Shown piece by piece: positions 8,787 through 18,846 of a DNA stretch of 64,000 nucleotides; position 1 is the first letter of the stretch, and each line of letters begins with the position of its first letter. The notes below the pieces were generated by a model that saw nothing but the letters and a program-made list of their open reading frames with translations, ran no database searches and was not told where the DNA came from. The DNA is from an uncultured Rothia sp. (GTDB taxonomy: Bacteria; Actinomycetota; Actinomycetes; Actinomycetales; Micrococcaceae). The translations under genes and the position numbers were made by a program. The stretch spans positions 62,001 to 126,000 of the forward strand of contig NZ_CAKAPD010000004.1 in NCBI RefSeq assembly GCF_916715725.1, given 5' to 3'.

Positions 8787-8835
8787 GTTTGAGCGACTAT
8801 CTATTGCGATTACGTCCAAATAGTGGCTGTATTTG

Positions 8836-8863
8836 TTGGGTCTCTTCTGAACAGAGTTATAAT
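8836..8863 (+). promoter_or_regulatory. probable sigma-70 type promoter of the MHS transporter
   Basis: TTGGGT (8836-8841), 16-bp spacer, consensus TATAAT (8858-8863). A small inverted repeat TCTG-AA-CAGA lies between the boxes. The expected start near 8870 leaves a leader of about 160 nt. Confidence 0.5.
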
Positions 8864-9029
8864 GTTGCACTTTAGAGGAGCCTTTCAGATTCCTACGCCC
8901 ACTGCACCCCACCCGGTGCGGTCACGGCACCCGGTACGCGCCTACGGCACACCCGCCTCCCGCGCTGATCGGTAACGGACGCCCCGGCTCCATCTGTACA
9001 CACAGTTCACCTTTTCGGGAGTTTTCCTC

Positions 9030-10430
9030 ATGAGCACCTCTGCACCCGACACGAAAGCGTCCGCTGCATCGGTGAAGAATACGACTCCTCGCAGTCGAGT
9101 TATTCTTGCCTCGCTCGTTGGTACCACCATCGAGTTCTACGATTTCTACATTTACGCCACCGCAGCAGTGGCAGTGTTCCCCGTGCTGTTCTTCCCCTCG
9201 AAGGACGCAACCACCGAGCTTCTGGCGTCTTTCGCAACCTTCGGCGTCGCCTTCATCGCGCGCCCCCTCGGTTCCGTGATCTTCGGTCACTTCGGTGACA
9301 AGATTGGCCGTAAGGCAACCCTCGTCGGTGCACTGCTCACCATGGGTCTGGCAACCTTCATCATTGGTCTGCTGCCCACCTACCACCAGATTGGCCTGTG
9401 GGCACCGACCATGCTGACCATTATGCGTTTCTGCCAGGGCCTGGGCCTGGGCGGCGAATGGTCCGGTGCGGCACTGCTCGCCAGCGAATACGCTGAGGAC
9501 GGTAAGCGTGCCCGCGCCGCCATGTGGCCTCAACTCGGTGCACCCATCGGCTTCGTGCTTGCGAACGGCTTCATGCTGCTGCTGACCAGCTGGATTTCCT
9601 TCAACTCCGCAACCGACGCTAAGAACTTTGATCACCCCTTCCTCATCTGGGGTTGGCGTATTCCGTTCCTGATGTCCATCGTGATGGTCGCTGTCGGCCT
9701 GTACGTGCGTTTCAAGCTGGAGGAGACCCCCGTCTTCGCCAAGGCTGCCGCTAACAACGAGAAGGTTAAGACCCCGCTCGTTGAGGCGTTCAAGGTTGCT
9801 TGGTGGCCCATGATTCAGGGTACCTTCATCATGGTTGCGTGCTACGTACTGTTCTACCTGATGACCGCGTGGGTTCTCTCCTACGGCATCGGCAAGGTCG
9901 ATAAGGGCGGTCTGGCTATCCCCTACCGCGAGTTCCTGATTATTCAGCTGATCTCCATTATTGGCTTCGCAATCTTCATCCCAATCTCGGGCTGGCTGGC
10001 TGATAAGTACGGCCGCCGCACCCAGCAGCTGTGGACCACCATCGCTATGGCAGTCTTCGGTCTGTCCTTCGGCCTGTTCATCTCCCCCTCCGTCGTTGGT
10101 ACCGGTCAGAACGCGAACGCAACTGTGGTTACCCTCTTCATCTTTATCGGTATGTGCCTGATGGGTCTGTCCTTCGGTTCCATGTCCGCATACCTGCCGG
10201 AGCTGTACCCCACCAACGTGCGCTACACCGCCAGCGGTATCGCCTACAACGTGGCGTCCATCCTCGGTGCGGCGCTGACCCCGTTCGTGGCAGTGTGGCT
10301 GAACTCCTCCTACGGTGTGGGCGCTGTGGGCGGCTACCTGGCATTCGCCTCGATCCTGAGCGTTGTCTTCATCCTGCTCACTCACGAAACCCGTGACGTG
10401 GATATGAACGCTGTCAGCACCACGAAGTAA
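9030..10430 (+). CDS. MFS transporter, metabolite:H+ symporter (MHS) type
   Basis: 466 aa with about 12 membrane segments. The N-terminus shows the MHS signature TTIEFYDFYIYATAA, then the MFS loop-2/3 motif GHFGDKIGRK and the segment FCQGLGLGGEWSGAALLASEYA. The second half repeats the pattern with GWLADKYGRR and ELYPTNVRYTASGI. This subgroup (ProP, KgtP, ShiA and relatives) imports organic acids or compatible solutes with protons; the exact substrate cannot be told. ATG 9030 is preceded by a GGGAG box. It has its own promoter and is closed by a 25-bp hairpin, so it is monocistronic. Confidence 0.9.
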   Translation: MSTSAPDTKASAASVKNTTPRSRVILASLVGTTIEFYDFYIYATAAVAVFPVLFFPSKDATTELLASFATFGVAFIARPLGSVIFGHFGDKIGRKATLVGALLTMGLATFIIGLLPTYHQIGLWAPTMLTIMRFCQGLGLGGEWSGAALLASEYAEDGKRARAAMWPQLGAPIGFVLANGFMLLLTSWISFNSATDAKNFDHPFLIWGWRIPFLMSIVMVAVGLYVRFKLEETPVFAKAAANNEKVKTPLVEAFKVAWWPMIQGTFIMVACYVLFYLMTAWVLSYGIGKVDKGGLAIPYREFLIIQLISIIGFAIFIPISGWLADKYGRRTQQLWTTIAMAVFGLSFGLFISPSVVGTGQNANATVVTLFIFIGMCLMGLSFGSMSAYLPELYPTNVRYTASGIAYNVASILGAALTPFVAVWLNSSYGVGAVGGYLAFASILSVVFILLTHETRDVDMNAVSTTK

Positions 10431-10460
10431 CGCTTCGAGCAGCTAACGCCTCCTAACGGC

Positions 10461-10523
10461 AAAGCGGTGGGGGTCGCCTCCTGAATTCCTTAGATTTCAG
10501 GAGGCGACCCCCACCGCTTTAAT
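10461..10523. terminator. bidirectional terminator, perfect 25-bp stem
   Basis: Arms 10461-10485 and 10496-10520 are fully complementary with a 10-nt loop, between the convergent transporter and lpdA genes. Confidence 0.9.
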
Positions 10524-10586
10524 GTTTTCTTCCGGGATACTGCGCCAGGCGGGCAACGCCCGGCTCAGCACCTAACAGGTTGACGC

Positions 10587-12005
10587 CTACAGGCCGCGAG
10601 TGTGCAGCTTGCGCGCAGCCTCAGCAATCGAGCCGGAGAGCGAGGGGTAGACCGTGAAGGTATCCGCCAGGTCATCCACCGCGAGCTTCTTCTCCACCGC
10701 CAGGGCAATGGGGTAAATCAGCTCGGAAGCACGCTGACCAACCACCACGCCACCAATGACAGTGCCGGAGTGGCGGCGTGCAAAAATCTTCACGAAGCCA
10801 TCGCGCATCGCCATCATCTTCGCGCGCGGGTTCGTACCCAGCTGCAGGGTTACCACATCACCACGGTAGGCGCCCTCGGCAAGATCCTTCTCGCTCACAC
10901 CCACGGTCGCAATCTCCGGGGAGGTGAAGATATTCGCGGCAACCTTATCGGTACGCAACGGACGCACCGCATCACCGAGGATGTGCGCCATAGCAATACG
11001 GCCCTGCATCGCAGCCACGGAAGCCAACGGGTACACGCCCGTGCAGTCACCAGCGGCGTAAATGCTGTTCACGCTCGTGCGGGACACACCGTCCACCTTA
11101 ATGTGGCCGCTCGAGGTCTGCTCCACACCGGCAGCTTCCAGGCCCAAATCCTCAGTGTTCGGAATCGAACCAATAGCAACCAGGCAGTGAGTGCCAGAGA
11201 CCTTACGGCCGTCCGACAGGGTCACGATGACGCCGGTACCATCCTCAGTGCGCTCAACAGCAGCGGCACGAGAACGCGGCATCACTCGCACGCCGCGACG
11301 CTCAAAGACGTCCTCCAGCACACGGGCTGCGTCCTCGTCCTCGCCGGGAAGCACACGGTCACGCGAAGACACCAAGGTCACCTTCGAACCCAGGCCGTTA
11401 TATGCCGAGGCGAACTCCGCACCGGTCACACCCGAACCAATCACAATCAGTTCCTCGGGAACCTCGCAAAGGTTGTACAGCTGAGTCCAGGTCAGAATGC
11501 GCTCACCGTCAGGCATACCGGTCGCCATTTCACGCGGATGCGTACCCACCGACAGCAGCACAAAGTCCGCCTGCAGGGGGTAGACCAGACCAGCCTCATC
11601 AGTCACCTGAACGGTGTGGCGGTCCAGGAGCTTACCGGTACCGTGAATAATCTTCACACCAGCAGAAGCCAGGGCACGCTTGATGTCGGCAGACTGCTGT
11701 TGAGCCAGGTCGCGGACTCGGCGGTTCACGCGGTCCATATCAACACGCAGCTGAGGCGCCTTGCCCTTCGTGTTCTCAATGCCCAAGCTACCTGCCTCGG
11801 AGAAGCGGGTCATCATATCCGCCGTAGCGATCAGGGTCTTAGAGGGCACAACGTCGGTCAGAACGGCGGAGCCACCAATGGCATTGCGCTCAATCAGAGT
11901 CACGTCCGCGTTGGATGCGGCAGCCACCATCGCTGCCTCGTAGCCACCGGGGCCACCACCAATAATTACAATTCGCTGAGATGCATAGTTCACCGTTGAA
12001 GTCAT
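10587..12005 (-). CDS. lpdA: NAD(P)H-quinone dehydrogenase, LpdA type
   Basis: 472 aa with the flavoprotein disulfide reductase fold: FAD motif IVIIGGGPGGYEAA near residue 12, NAD(P) motif VIGSGVTGAEFAS, second FAD motif SIYAAGDCTG, and the dimerisation domain. The redox-active CxxxxC is absent: the site reads GGSAVLTDVVPSKT instead of GGTCLN-GCIPSK. The C-terminal His-Glu dyad is also missing (YPSLSGSIAEAAR). This combination is that of Mycobacterium tuberculosis LpdA (Rv3303c), a quinone reductase rather than a lipoamide dehydrogenase. Cytosolic, FAD-bound; probable role in quinone reduction or oxidative stress. Confidence 0.87.
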   Translation of the reverse strand: MTSTVNYASQRIVIIGGGPGGYEAAMVAAASNADVTLIERNAIGGSAVLTDVVPSKTLIATADMMTRFSEAGSLGIENTKGKAPQLRVDMDRVNRRVRDLAQQQSADIKRALASAGVKIIHGTGKLLDRHTVQVTDEAGLVYPLQADFVLLSVGTHPREMATGMPDGERILTWTQLYNLCEVPEELIVIGSGVTGAEFASAYNGLGSKVTLVSSRDRVLPGEDEDAARVLEDVFERRGVRVMPRSRAAAVERTEDGTGVIVTLSDGRKVSGTHCLVAIGSIPNTEDLGLEAAGVEQTSSGHIKVDGVSRTSVNSIYAAGDCTGVYPLASVAAMQGRIAMAHILGDAVRPLRTDKVAANIFTSPEIATVGVSEKDLAEGAYRGDVVTLQLGTNPRAKMMAMRDGFVKIFARRHSGTVIGGVVVGQRASELIYPIALAVEKKLAVDDLADTFTVYPSLSGSIAEAARKLHTRGL

Positions 12006-12046
12006 GCCTTAATTGTGAGCTATGCCGCCGCTACGGGGCAAACGCA

Positions 12047-12090
12047 CTCGCCGTGCAGATATGCCACATTATGGCAACCTGCACGGCGAG
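12047..12090. terminator. hairpin between mfd and lpdA
   Basis: Arms 12047-12058 and 12079-12090 form a perfect 12-bp stem, with an inner TGCCA/TGGCA pairing. Minus-strand transcripts of mfd reach it directly after their stop codon. No long T-tract. Confidence 0.6.
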
Positions 12091-12128
12091 CATTTACTTG
12101 AGGCATGCCGGCTAGACGGGGCGCTCCC

Positions 12129-15100
12129 CTACTCTTCGAGAGCCTGCGGTTTCTCGGCATAAATCGAGTTGATGAACTTCTCAGCCCACTGCAGCATCGC
12201 ACCATCCACCAGGTCCTTGCCGCCAACCGGCATGGTCTTCGGGCGCGGCACCAGAGTCAGCCAAGTGTCCATACCCTTCGGCTGGGCGTGCGTGGAACCC
12301 GGGTACACGCGCTTCAGACGCATCTGGCGGGACTCCGGCAGCGGCGTAGCAGTCACCACGCGCACCTTCGGGCCCAACACCACCAGCTCGTGAATACCGG
12401 CGGCACGGGCGTGCATACGCACCGTCGCCACGGCAAGCAGGTTCTCCACCGCCTCCGGCAGTTCGCCGTAACGGTCGACCAGCTCCTCGCGTGCCTCCGC
12501 GATCTTCTCTTCGGTATCGGCGGCAGCAATCTGGCGGTACGCCTGCAAGCGCAGACGCTCAGAATCAATGTAGGTGTGGGGAATATGCGCGTTGACGGGC
12601 AGGTCAATCTTCGTTTCGACCTCGCGCTCTTCCTTCTCGCCGCGGTAGTTCGCCACCGCCTCACCGACCAGGCGCAGGTACAGGTCAAAACCAACGCCGG
12701 CAATATGACCGGATTGCTCGCCGCCGAGCAGGTTGCCGGCACCGCGAATCTCCAGGTCCTTCATGGCCAGCTGCAGGCCCGCACCCAGCTCGTTATGGGT
12801 CGCCACAGCCTTCAGACGCTCGTGCGCAATCTCGCCGAGGGTCTTATCCACCGGGTACAGGAAGTACGCGTAGGCGCGCTCGCGGCCACGACCCACACGT
12901 CCACGCAGCTGGTGCAGCTGACTCAGGCCGTAGTTCTGAGCGTGATCCACAATGAGCGTGTTCGCGTTCGAAATATCCAGACCAGTCTCCACGATGGTCG
13001 TGCACACCAGCACGTCAAAGCGGCGCTCCCAGAAGTCCACGATAATCTGTTCCAGGCGCGACTCGCTCATACGGCCATGGGCGGTGGCGATGCGCGCCTC
13101 CGGCACGAGCTTGCCGATTTCTGCGGCAACATCGTCAATATCAGCCACTCGGTTGTGCACGAAGAACACCTGGCCCTCGCGCATGAGCTCGCGGCGAATC
13201 GCAGCCGTAATTTGGCTGTCGGTGCGCGGTCCCACGAAGGTCAGCACGGGGTGGCGTTCCTCCGGCGCGGTCGCCAGGGTGGAGGTCTCACGAATACCGG
13301 TCAGCGACATCTCCAGGGTGCGCGGAATCGGGGTCGCACTCATGGCGAGCACGTCCACATTCGTGCGCATCTGCTTGAGCTTTTCCTTGTGCTCCACGCC
13401 AAAGCGCTGTTCCTCATCAATAATGACCAGGCCCAGGTCCTTGAACACCACGCTGTCCGAGAGGATGCGGTGCGTACCAATCACCACGTCCACCGCGCCG
13501 GAGGCGATTTCTTCGGCAATCTGGCGGGTTTCCTTCGCCTTCTGGAAGCGGGAGAGCACGCGAATCTTCACGGGGAAGCCAGAGAAACGCTCGCTGAACG
13601 TCTCGTAGTGCTGCTGGGCGAGCAGGGTCGTAGGCACGAGCACGGCGACCTGCTTGCCGTCCTGCACCGCCTTGAACGCAGCACGCACGGCGACCTCGGT
13701 TTTACCGAAGCCCACGTCGCCAGAGATGAGGCGGTCCATGGGGATTTCTTTCTCCATATCCTCCTTCACCTCGTGGATGGCGGTGAGCTGGTCGGGAGTC
13801 TCGTTGTAGGGGAAGGACTCTTCCAGCTCACGCTGCCAGGGGGTGTCTGCGGCGAAGGCGTGACCGCGCGATGCCTGGCGTGCCGAGTAGAGTTTCACCA
13901 GGTCGGCGGCGATTTCCTTGACTGCCTTACGGGCGCGGGACTTGGTCTTCGCCCAGTCGCTGCCACCCATCTTGGACAGGCTCGGGTTCTCGCCACCCAC
14001 ATAGTTGGAGATCAAATCCAGCTGGTCGGAGGGCACGAAGAGACGGTCGGGCGCGCCACCGCGCTTGGCGGGGGCGTACTCGATGACCAGGTATTCCTTC
14101 ATGGGCTGCACGCCGTTGACCGGGGAGGCACCCGCCACCGGTCGGGAGGTCATCTCGACAAAGCGACCGATGCCGTGGCGTTCGTGCACCACGTAGTCGC
14201 CGGGGTTCAGCGCGAGCGGATCGACTGCGTTACGGCGACGGCGGGTCTTGAATTTCTGTCCGGCGGCGCCTCGGGGTGCGTAGGTGCCGCGGCGGCCGAG
14301 TAGCTCGGCCTCGGTGAAGACGGCGAGTTTCGCCTCCTCAATCAGGAAGCCTGCGGAGGCGGGCGCTTCGCACACCTCAACGATGCCGTGTTCGAGGTCG
14401 CCGGCGGGGTCCTCCTCGAGGCTGGTGCGGCGGGCTGCAGGTACGGCGGGCGCCCCTTCCCCGGAGTGGAAGAGATCGATGAGGCGGTCGGTGGAGCCGC
14501 GGCCGTTGGTGAGGGCGAGGACGGTCCACTGCTTCTGGATGAGGTCGCCAACCTGGCTGAGCATGCGTTCGACGGAGCCGTTGAATGCGGTTGCGGGGGT
14601 AGCATTGACGGTGTAGGTGTCGATTCCGTCTTCGATAGCGTCGGCGATGCTCTGGCTCTGGATTGCTCCGGCGGCGTCTTCGAGCAGGTCTGCGTCGGTG
14701 ACGAGTTCGGTGATTTCCCACCAGCTGAGCTTGGCTTCGAGTGCCTGTGCGGTGGTTTGGTCAATAGTTCGGAATCCGCTGTCGCTCATGCGCAGCTGGC
14801 CCAGGTCGATGGGTGCTACAGCATCGGCTTCTGCGGAGGTGTCCCAGGCGGCGGCGAGGAATTCCTCGTTGGTGGCGACGAGGTCTTCGGCGCGGGCGCG
14901 CACGCGTTCGGGTTCGACGTTGATGATCATGGACCCTGCCGGCAGCAGCGCGGTGAGGGTGTTCATGGATTCGATGAGTAGCGGGGTGAGTGATTCCATG
15001 CCTTCGACGTAGATTCCGCCCGCAATCTTTTCGAGCATGGTTGCGGCGGCAGGGTAGTCTGCCTTCAGGCGTGCGGCGCGGCTCATCACCTCGGGGGTGA

Positions 15101-15875
15101 TGAGCAGTTCACGGCAGGGCAGCAGGGTGAGTTCGGTGAGTTCCTCTCCCCCATTGAGGGTGCGCTGGTCGGCGACGGAGAAGTGACGCATTTCGTCGAG
15201 TTCGTCGCCGAAGAATTCGAGGCGTACGGGGGTGGTTGCGGTGGGCGGGAAGACGTCGATAATGCCGCCGCGCACCGCGTACTCGCCGCGCTTGGCGACG
15301 AGGTCTACGCGGGAGTAGGCGGCATCGTTGAGGCCTCGTACTACGTCTTTAAAGGGGTATTCTTCACCGCGGACCAGGTGCACGGGTTCGAGCTTTTCGA
15401 TGCCGGTGACGATGGGCTGGATGACGGCGCGCACGGGTGCGATGACAACCTGGGGGCGTTTGGATGCTTCCCCAGTGATGGCGCGTAGCACCTGCAGGCG
15501 GCGGCCGACGGTGTCGGAGCGCGGTGAGAGGCGTTCGTGCGGAAGGGTTTCCCAAGCAGGGAAGAGCGCGATGTCGGCGGCAGGCAGGTAGGAGCGCAGC
15601 GCTGCGGCGAGGTCTTCTGCCTGGCGGTCGGTGGGGGCGATGATGAGGCTGAGCGCTTCACCGGTGGCACCGCGTACTGCGGTGGAGATGTCTGCGATGA
15701 GTGCGGCGTGGGTTCCAGCAACTGCGCCGATGAGGGTGCGTGCACTGCGTTCGCTGGGCTGTGCGGAGGCGGCGGTGCGGATCGCCGCCCAGTTACTGAG
15801 TTGGTTGAGGGTGTTCAGGAGGGGCTGCAGGGGCGCCTCGAGGGGCTGTGCGGTAGCTTTTCGGGTGGTGCTCAC
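12129..15875 (-). CDS. mfd: transcription-repair coupling factor Mfd
   Basis: 1248 aa. The order is a UvrB-like N-terminal region, a CarD-like RNA polymerase interaction domain (NPGDYVVHERHGIGRFVEM, near residue 560), the translocase motor with Walker A GDVGFGKTEVAVRA (near 717) and the DEEQ box LVIIDEEQRFGV (near 817), helicase motifs IV-VI including VFFVHNRV and a GRVGRGRERAYAY stretch, then the C-terminal TRCF domain. Mfd displaces RNA polymerase stalled at lesions and recruits UvrA. The open frame extends 100 codons further up, but GTG 15875 is chosen because AGGAGA stands just before it and the extension is low-quality Lys/Thr/Pro sequence. Confidence 0.95.
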   Translation of the reverse strand: MSTTRKATAQPLEAPLQPLLNTLNQLSNWAAIRTAASAQPSERSARTLIGAVAGTHAALIADISTAVRGATGEALSLIIAPTDRQAEDLAAALRSYLPAADIALFPAWETLPHERLSPRSDTVGRRLQVLRAITGEASKRPQVVIAPVRAVIQPIVTGIEKLEPVHLVRGEEYPFKDVVRGLNDAAYSRVDLVAKRGEYAVRGGIIDVFPPTATTPVRLEFFGDELDEMRHFSVADQRTLNGGEELTELTLLPCRELLITPEVMSRAARLKADYPAAATMLEKIAGGIYVEGMESLTPLLIESMNTLTALLPAGSMIINVEPERVRARAEDLVATNEEFLAAAWDTSAEADAVAPIDLGQLRMSDSGFRTIDQTTAQALEAKLSWWEITELVTDADLLEDAAGAIQSQSIADAIEDGIDTYTVNATPATAFNGSVERMLSQVGDLIQKQWTVLALTNGRGSTDRLIDLFHSGEGAPAVPAARRTSLEEDPAGDLEHGIVEVCEAPASAGFLIEEAKLAVFTEAELLGRRGTYAPRGAAGQKFKTRRRRNAVDPLALNPGDYVVHERHGIGRFVEMTSRPVAGASPVNGVQPMKEYLVIEYAPAKRGGAPDRLFVPSDQLDLISNYVGGENPSLSKMGGSDWAKTKSRARKAVKEIAADLVKLYSARQASRGHAFAADTPWQRELEESFPYNETPDQLTAIHEVKEDMEKEIPMDRLISGDVGFGKTEVAVRAAFKAVQDGKQVAVLVPTTLLAQQHYETFSERFSGFPVKIRVLSRFQKAKETRQIAEEIASGAVDVVIGTHRILSDSVVFKDLGLVIIDEEQRFGVEHKEKLKQMRTNVDVLAMSATPIPRTLEMSLTGIRETSTLATAPEERHPVLTFVGPRTDSQITAAIRRELMREGQVFFVHNRVADIDDVAAEIGKLVPEARIATAHGRMSESRLEQIIVDFWERRFDVLVCTTIVETGLDISNANTLIVDHAQNYGLSQLHQLRGRVGRGRERAYAYFLYPVDKTLGEIAHERLKAVATHNELGAGLQLAMKDLEIRGAGNLLGGEQSGHIAGVGFDLYLRLVGEAVANYRGEKEEREVETKIDLPVNAHIPHTYIDSERLRLQAYRQIAAADTEEKIAEAREELVDRYGELPEAVENLLAVATVRMHARAAGIHELVVLGPKVRVVTATPLPESRQMRLKRVYPGSTHAQPKGMDTWLTLVPRPKTMPVGGKDLVDGAMLQWAEKFINSIYAEKPQALEE

Positions 15876-16401
15876 GGGTTCTCCTGAATCTGCGGTCCTC
15901 GGTTGGGGCGGGTACGTCGGTGGTGTGTGCCGTGTTGGGTACCCGAGTGGTTTTGCCTTTATTTCACGGTGCTTTTGTGTGTTTTGGGGTGTTTTATGCG
16001 ACTTTTCCATTGTAGGACTTGTCTGCATTTTCTGGCATTTTTCTCCTGCGTTCTTCCGCGGTGGAATATATGTCTTTTTGCACTCGGCTGTCACTTTCAT
16101 GGGTGATATTTGAATATGGTTTTCTTCTGTGTCTTTTCCTGTGTCACAACGCCCATTACATGGGGCGTAAATCACACACTCACAGGCATCTTTGCACTTT
16201 GTGCACCATTATTTTCACAGCTTAATCCTGTACCCTAATCATTAACACTTACAGAAAAACCAGACGGTATATCCTCTTCCGGATTCTGTTTGCCTCTTCC
16301 AACCAACCTCAGGTTTTCAGTATTTACTGCGGTTTTTCTAGTGCAATAATTCACCGTATCTTTCGATGTTTCTTCCGGAACGTCGCATCAGAAAGACGCA
16401 T
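15876..16401. other. 526-bp AT-richer divergent spacer
   Basis: The region separates mfd (minus) from the first fibrinogen-like gene (plus) and must hold both promoters. It is visibly more AT-rich than its flanks. A small inverted repeat ACGCCC/GGGCGT lies at 16149-16168. I see no coding gene in it. Confidence 0.6.
16199..16227 (+). promoter_or_regulatory. possible promoter of the first fibrinogen-like gene
   Basis: TTGTGC (16199-16204), 17-bp spacer, TTAATC (16222-16227). The -35 overlaps a TGCAC-TTT-GTGCA inverted repeat. Weak match, offered as a candidate only. Confidence 0.25.
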
Positions 16402-18768
16402 ATGACAACCACATACACGAACAAACCCGCCGAAAAGCACCATGCCCGTTCATGGTCCTCTAAGAAGTGGGCCGCTTTCGCACTCGCTTTTGGTACTGCT
16501 TTTACTGCGGCACCGCTTACTCCTACTACCCCCGCCTCGGCTGCAACCGGAACCCATGACGGCTCTAGTAGCGATAAGGCGGCTGCTTCCTGCTACGAGG
16601 TCAAGCAGGTTAATCCTTCTGCCTCTTCTGGCACTTACTGGCTGTACACCCCGCAGATGAGCGGCCCGGCGCAGTTCTATTGCGATCAGGAAACTGATGG
16701 CGGCGGCTGGGTCATGATTGGCCGCGGTCGCGAAGGTTGGACCGAGTCCTACAATGGCACCGGCGACCCGAACCAGTTGCACCAGAACCCTACCGGTCCT
16801 TCCGCTTTTACTCCGGTCCAGCTTCCCGCAAACACTGTCGATGCTCTGCTGAACGGCATTAAGCCTCAGGATCTTCCCGACGGTATGCGCCTGCACCGTG
16901 CCCACAATGCGAGGGGCACCCAGTGGCAGAACGTTTATGTTCAGCGTCCTCAGACTGAGCAGTGGACCTGGGCGATGAGCTACGGTCAGCGTTGGGGCAC
17001 CGTGAAGTTCACCGGTGCCGGCATTAACCGCACCGCTCACATGGGCGGTTCCGCTTCGGAGATGGCTCCGGGTATTACCACCAGCTCGGTGCGTTTCTTC
17101 GCTAACCCGAACCAGGGCTACCAGATCGGTTTTGCGTACGGTGCGCTGGTGAACTTTGGTAACGAGAACTCGGATTCGTACATTTACCACAAGCGCGGTT
17201 CTGCCGGTTACTCTATCCCCTTCACTCAGGTGTTCCTGCGTCCGAAGCTGACTCAGCGTGACCTGCACTTCTCGCAGATTGGTTCTGGATCCGCGGCTAG
17301 TAACCGCCGCGCCCTGCCGAATAGCTACACGATGCCCGTTCGCTGGCGCACCAGTGAGCAGACTGGCACCGGCAAGAAGAACGAGATGAACACCTACGTT
17401 CAGGCTATTACTCAGGTGGGTGACACCGTCTTCACCGGTGGCGACTTCAAGTACGTTGAGTCTGCTGGCGGCGAGCGCGTGGACCAGTCGTACCTGGCTG
17501 GCTACAACGTGGATTCGGGCGAGCTGGTTCGTTCCTTCCGCCCGACCTTCAACGGTCAGATTAAGGCTCTTGAGGCGCTGCCGAATAACCGCCTGGCGGT
17601 CGGTGGCGAGTTCACCGAGGTCAACGGCGAGAAGGTTGATCACTTCGTCATTCTGGATGCGACCACCGGTCAGATTGACCGCACGTGGGATGTTCAGGTT
17701 CAGCGCCGTAACGGTGCTGCGGCTCAGGTGAAGACCCTGCTGGTTCAGGATGGTTACCTGTACATTGGCGGTAACTTCACCCACGTGAAGGGCAACACTT
17801 CTAAGGCGTACGCTTACTCTCGTGGTGCCGCTCGTATTAATCTTTCGAACGGTGCGGTGGATTGGAACTGGCGCCCGAACTTCAACGGTACGGTCAACGG
17901 CATTACCGCCGCGTCCGATAACTCTACTGTTCACGCTGCGGGTTACTTCACTGAGCTGAATAACCAGCGTGCGTTCCGCTTGGCTGCGCTGAATGGCTCT
18001 AACGCTTCGAACATTAAGTGGGAGTGGGAGCCGTCGCTGAAGCTGAACATTACTGACCGTATTGTGTACGCGTTCCAGTTCGATGTTCAGGATGCCGGCT
18101 CGACCGTGTGGACTGCTGGCGCTGACCACCTGATTGCGAACTACTCGAAGAACGGTTACGGCCGTATCTCCACCGCGATTTCTAAGTACGGTGGCGACTG
18201 GCAGGATCTGCACCTGAGCGGTAACACCATTTACGGTGCGTGCCACTGCGGTGACGTTCTCTTTGAGGGTTCCACCGGCTACCACACCTATTGGAAGGAG
18301 TCGAAGGCGGTTCACCGTATGCGCCTGGTCGCAGCGTTCGATAAGGACAGTGGCGAGGTTGTTGGCGAGTTCAGCCCGGTTCTGAAGGGTGCTAGCGGCT
18401 ACGGTGTCTGGGAGTCCTTCGTGGATTCTCGCGGCAACCTGTGGGTTGGCGGCGACATCAACCGTTCGCTGGGTGCTAATGGTGAGCAGCGCACTGTCGG
18501 TTTCGCTCGCTTTGCGCCTCGCGATGTAACTCCCCCGTCGACCCCGTCGAACCTGTCGGTTCAGCGTGATGGTTCGATGGATAAGCTGTCTTGGTCTGGC
18601 GTTCGCGAGGCGGGCACCCGTTACCAGGTGCTGCGTGATGACCGTGTGATTGCTACGGTCTCGGGCACCAGCTACGAGGTTGAGCACACCGATGGCGCTC
18701 GCTACTACGTGCGTTCCATCGATGCGTCTGAGAATTTCTCGGCTTCTACGGGAGCTGCTCAGGCTTAG
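16402..18768 (+). CDS. secreted fibrinogen-like GGGW-domain protein, copy 1
   Basis: 788 aa. A long signal peptide (Lys21-Lys22, a hydrophobic run, cleavage probably near the ASA at 45-47) is followed by a short fibrinogen-like domain: Cys64, YWLYTP, Y93-C94-D95 and GGGW at 100-103. A region of about 350 residues then repeats GGDF/GGEF/GGNF-type strands (TVFTGGDF, LAVGGEF, LYIGGNF, LWVGGD), as in delta-60 or propeller repeats, with a GACHCGD cysteine pair. The last ~90 residues look like a fibronectin III domain. There is no LPXTG or other anchor. Two close paralogues follow. The start at ATG 16402 has AGAAAG before it; an ATG at 16366 in frame is possible. Likely an extracellular binding protein; ligand unknown. 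Confidence 0.75.
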   Translation: MTTTYTNKPAEKHHARSWSSKKWAAFALAFGTAFTAAPLTPTTPASAATGTHDGSSSDKAAASCYEVKQVNPSASSGTYWLYTPQMSGPAQFYCDQETDGGGWVMIGRGREGWTESYNGTGDPNQLHQNPTGPSAFTPVQLPANTVDALLNGIKPQDLPDGMRLHRAHNARGTQWQNVYVQRPQTEQWTWAMSYGQRWGTVKFTGAGINRTAHMGGSASEMAPGITTSSVRFFANPNQGYQIGFAYGALVNFGNENSDSYIYHKRGSAGYSIPFTQVFLRPKLTQRDLHFSQIGSGSAASNRRALPNSYTMPVRWRTSEQTGTGKKNEMNTYVQAITQVGDTVFTGGDFKYVESAGGERVDQSYLAGYNVDSGELVRSFRPTFNGQIKALEALPNNRLAVGGEFTEVNGEKVDHFVILDATTGQIDRTWDVQVQRRNGAAAQVKTLLVQDGYLYIGGNFTHVKGNTSKAYAYSRGAARINLSNGAVDWNWRPNFNGTVNGITAASDNSTVHAAGYFTELNNQRAFRLAALNGSNASNIKWEWEPSLKLNITDRIVYAFQFDVQDAGSTVWTAGADHLIANYSKNGYGRISTAISKYGGDWQDLHLSGNTIYGACHCGDVLFEGSTGYHTYWKESKAVHRMRLVAAFDKDSGEVVGEFSPVLKGASGYGVWESFVDSRGNLWVGGDINRSLGANGEQRTVGFARFAPRDVTPPSTPSNLSVQRDGSMDKLSWSGVREAGTRYQVLRDDRVIATVSGTSYEVEHTDGARYYVRSIDASENFSASTGAAQA

Positions 18769-18799
18769 GTCAGGTTGCTGATCTAGTTTCTTTGATCCG

Positions 18800-18846
18800 C
18801 CGCCTGATTCGGGCTCTGCAGGGTTTGCGGGGTCCGGATCAGGCGG
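18800..18846 (+). terminator. hairpin after fibrinogen-like copy 1
   Basis: Arms 18800-18812 and 18834-18846 pair over 13 bp with one G-U. No strong T-tract follows. The rest of the 530-bp spacer up to 19298 shows no supported gene; it must contain the promoter of copy 2. Confidence 0.6.
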
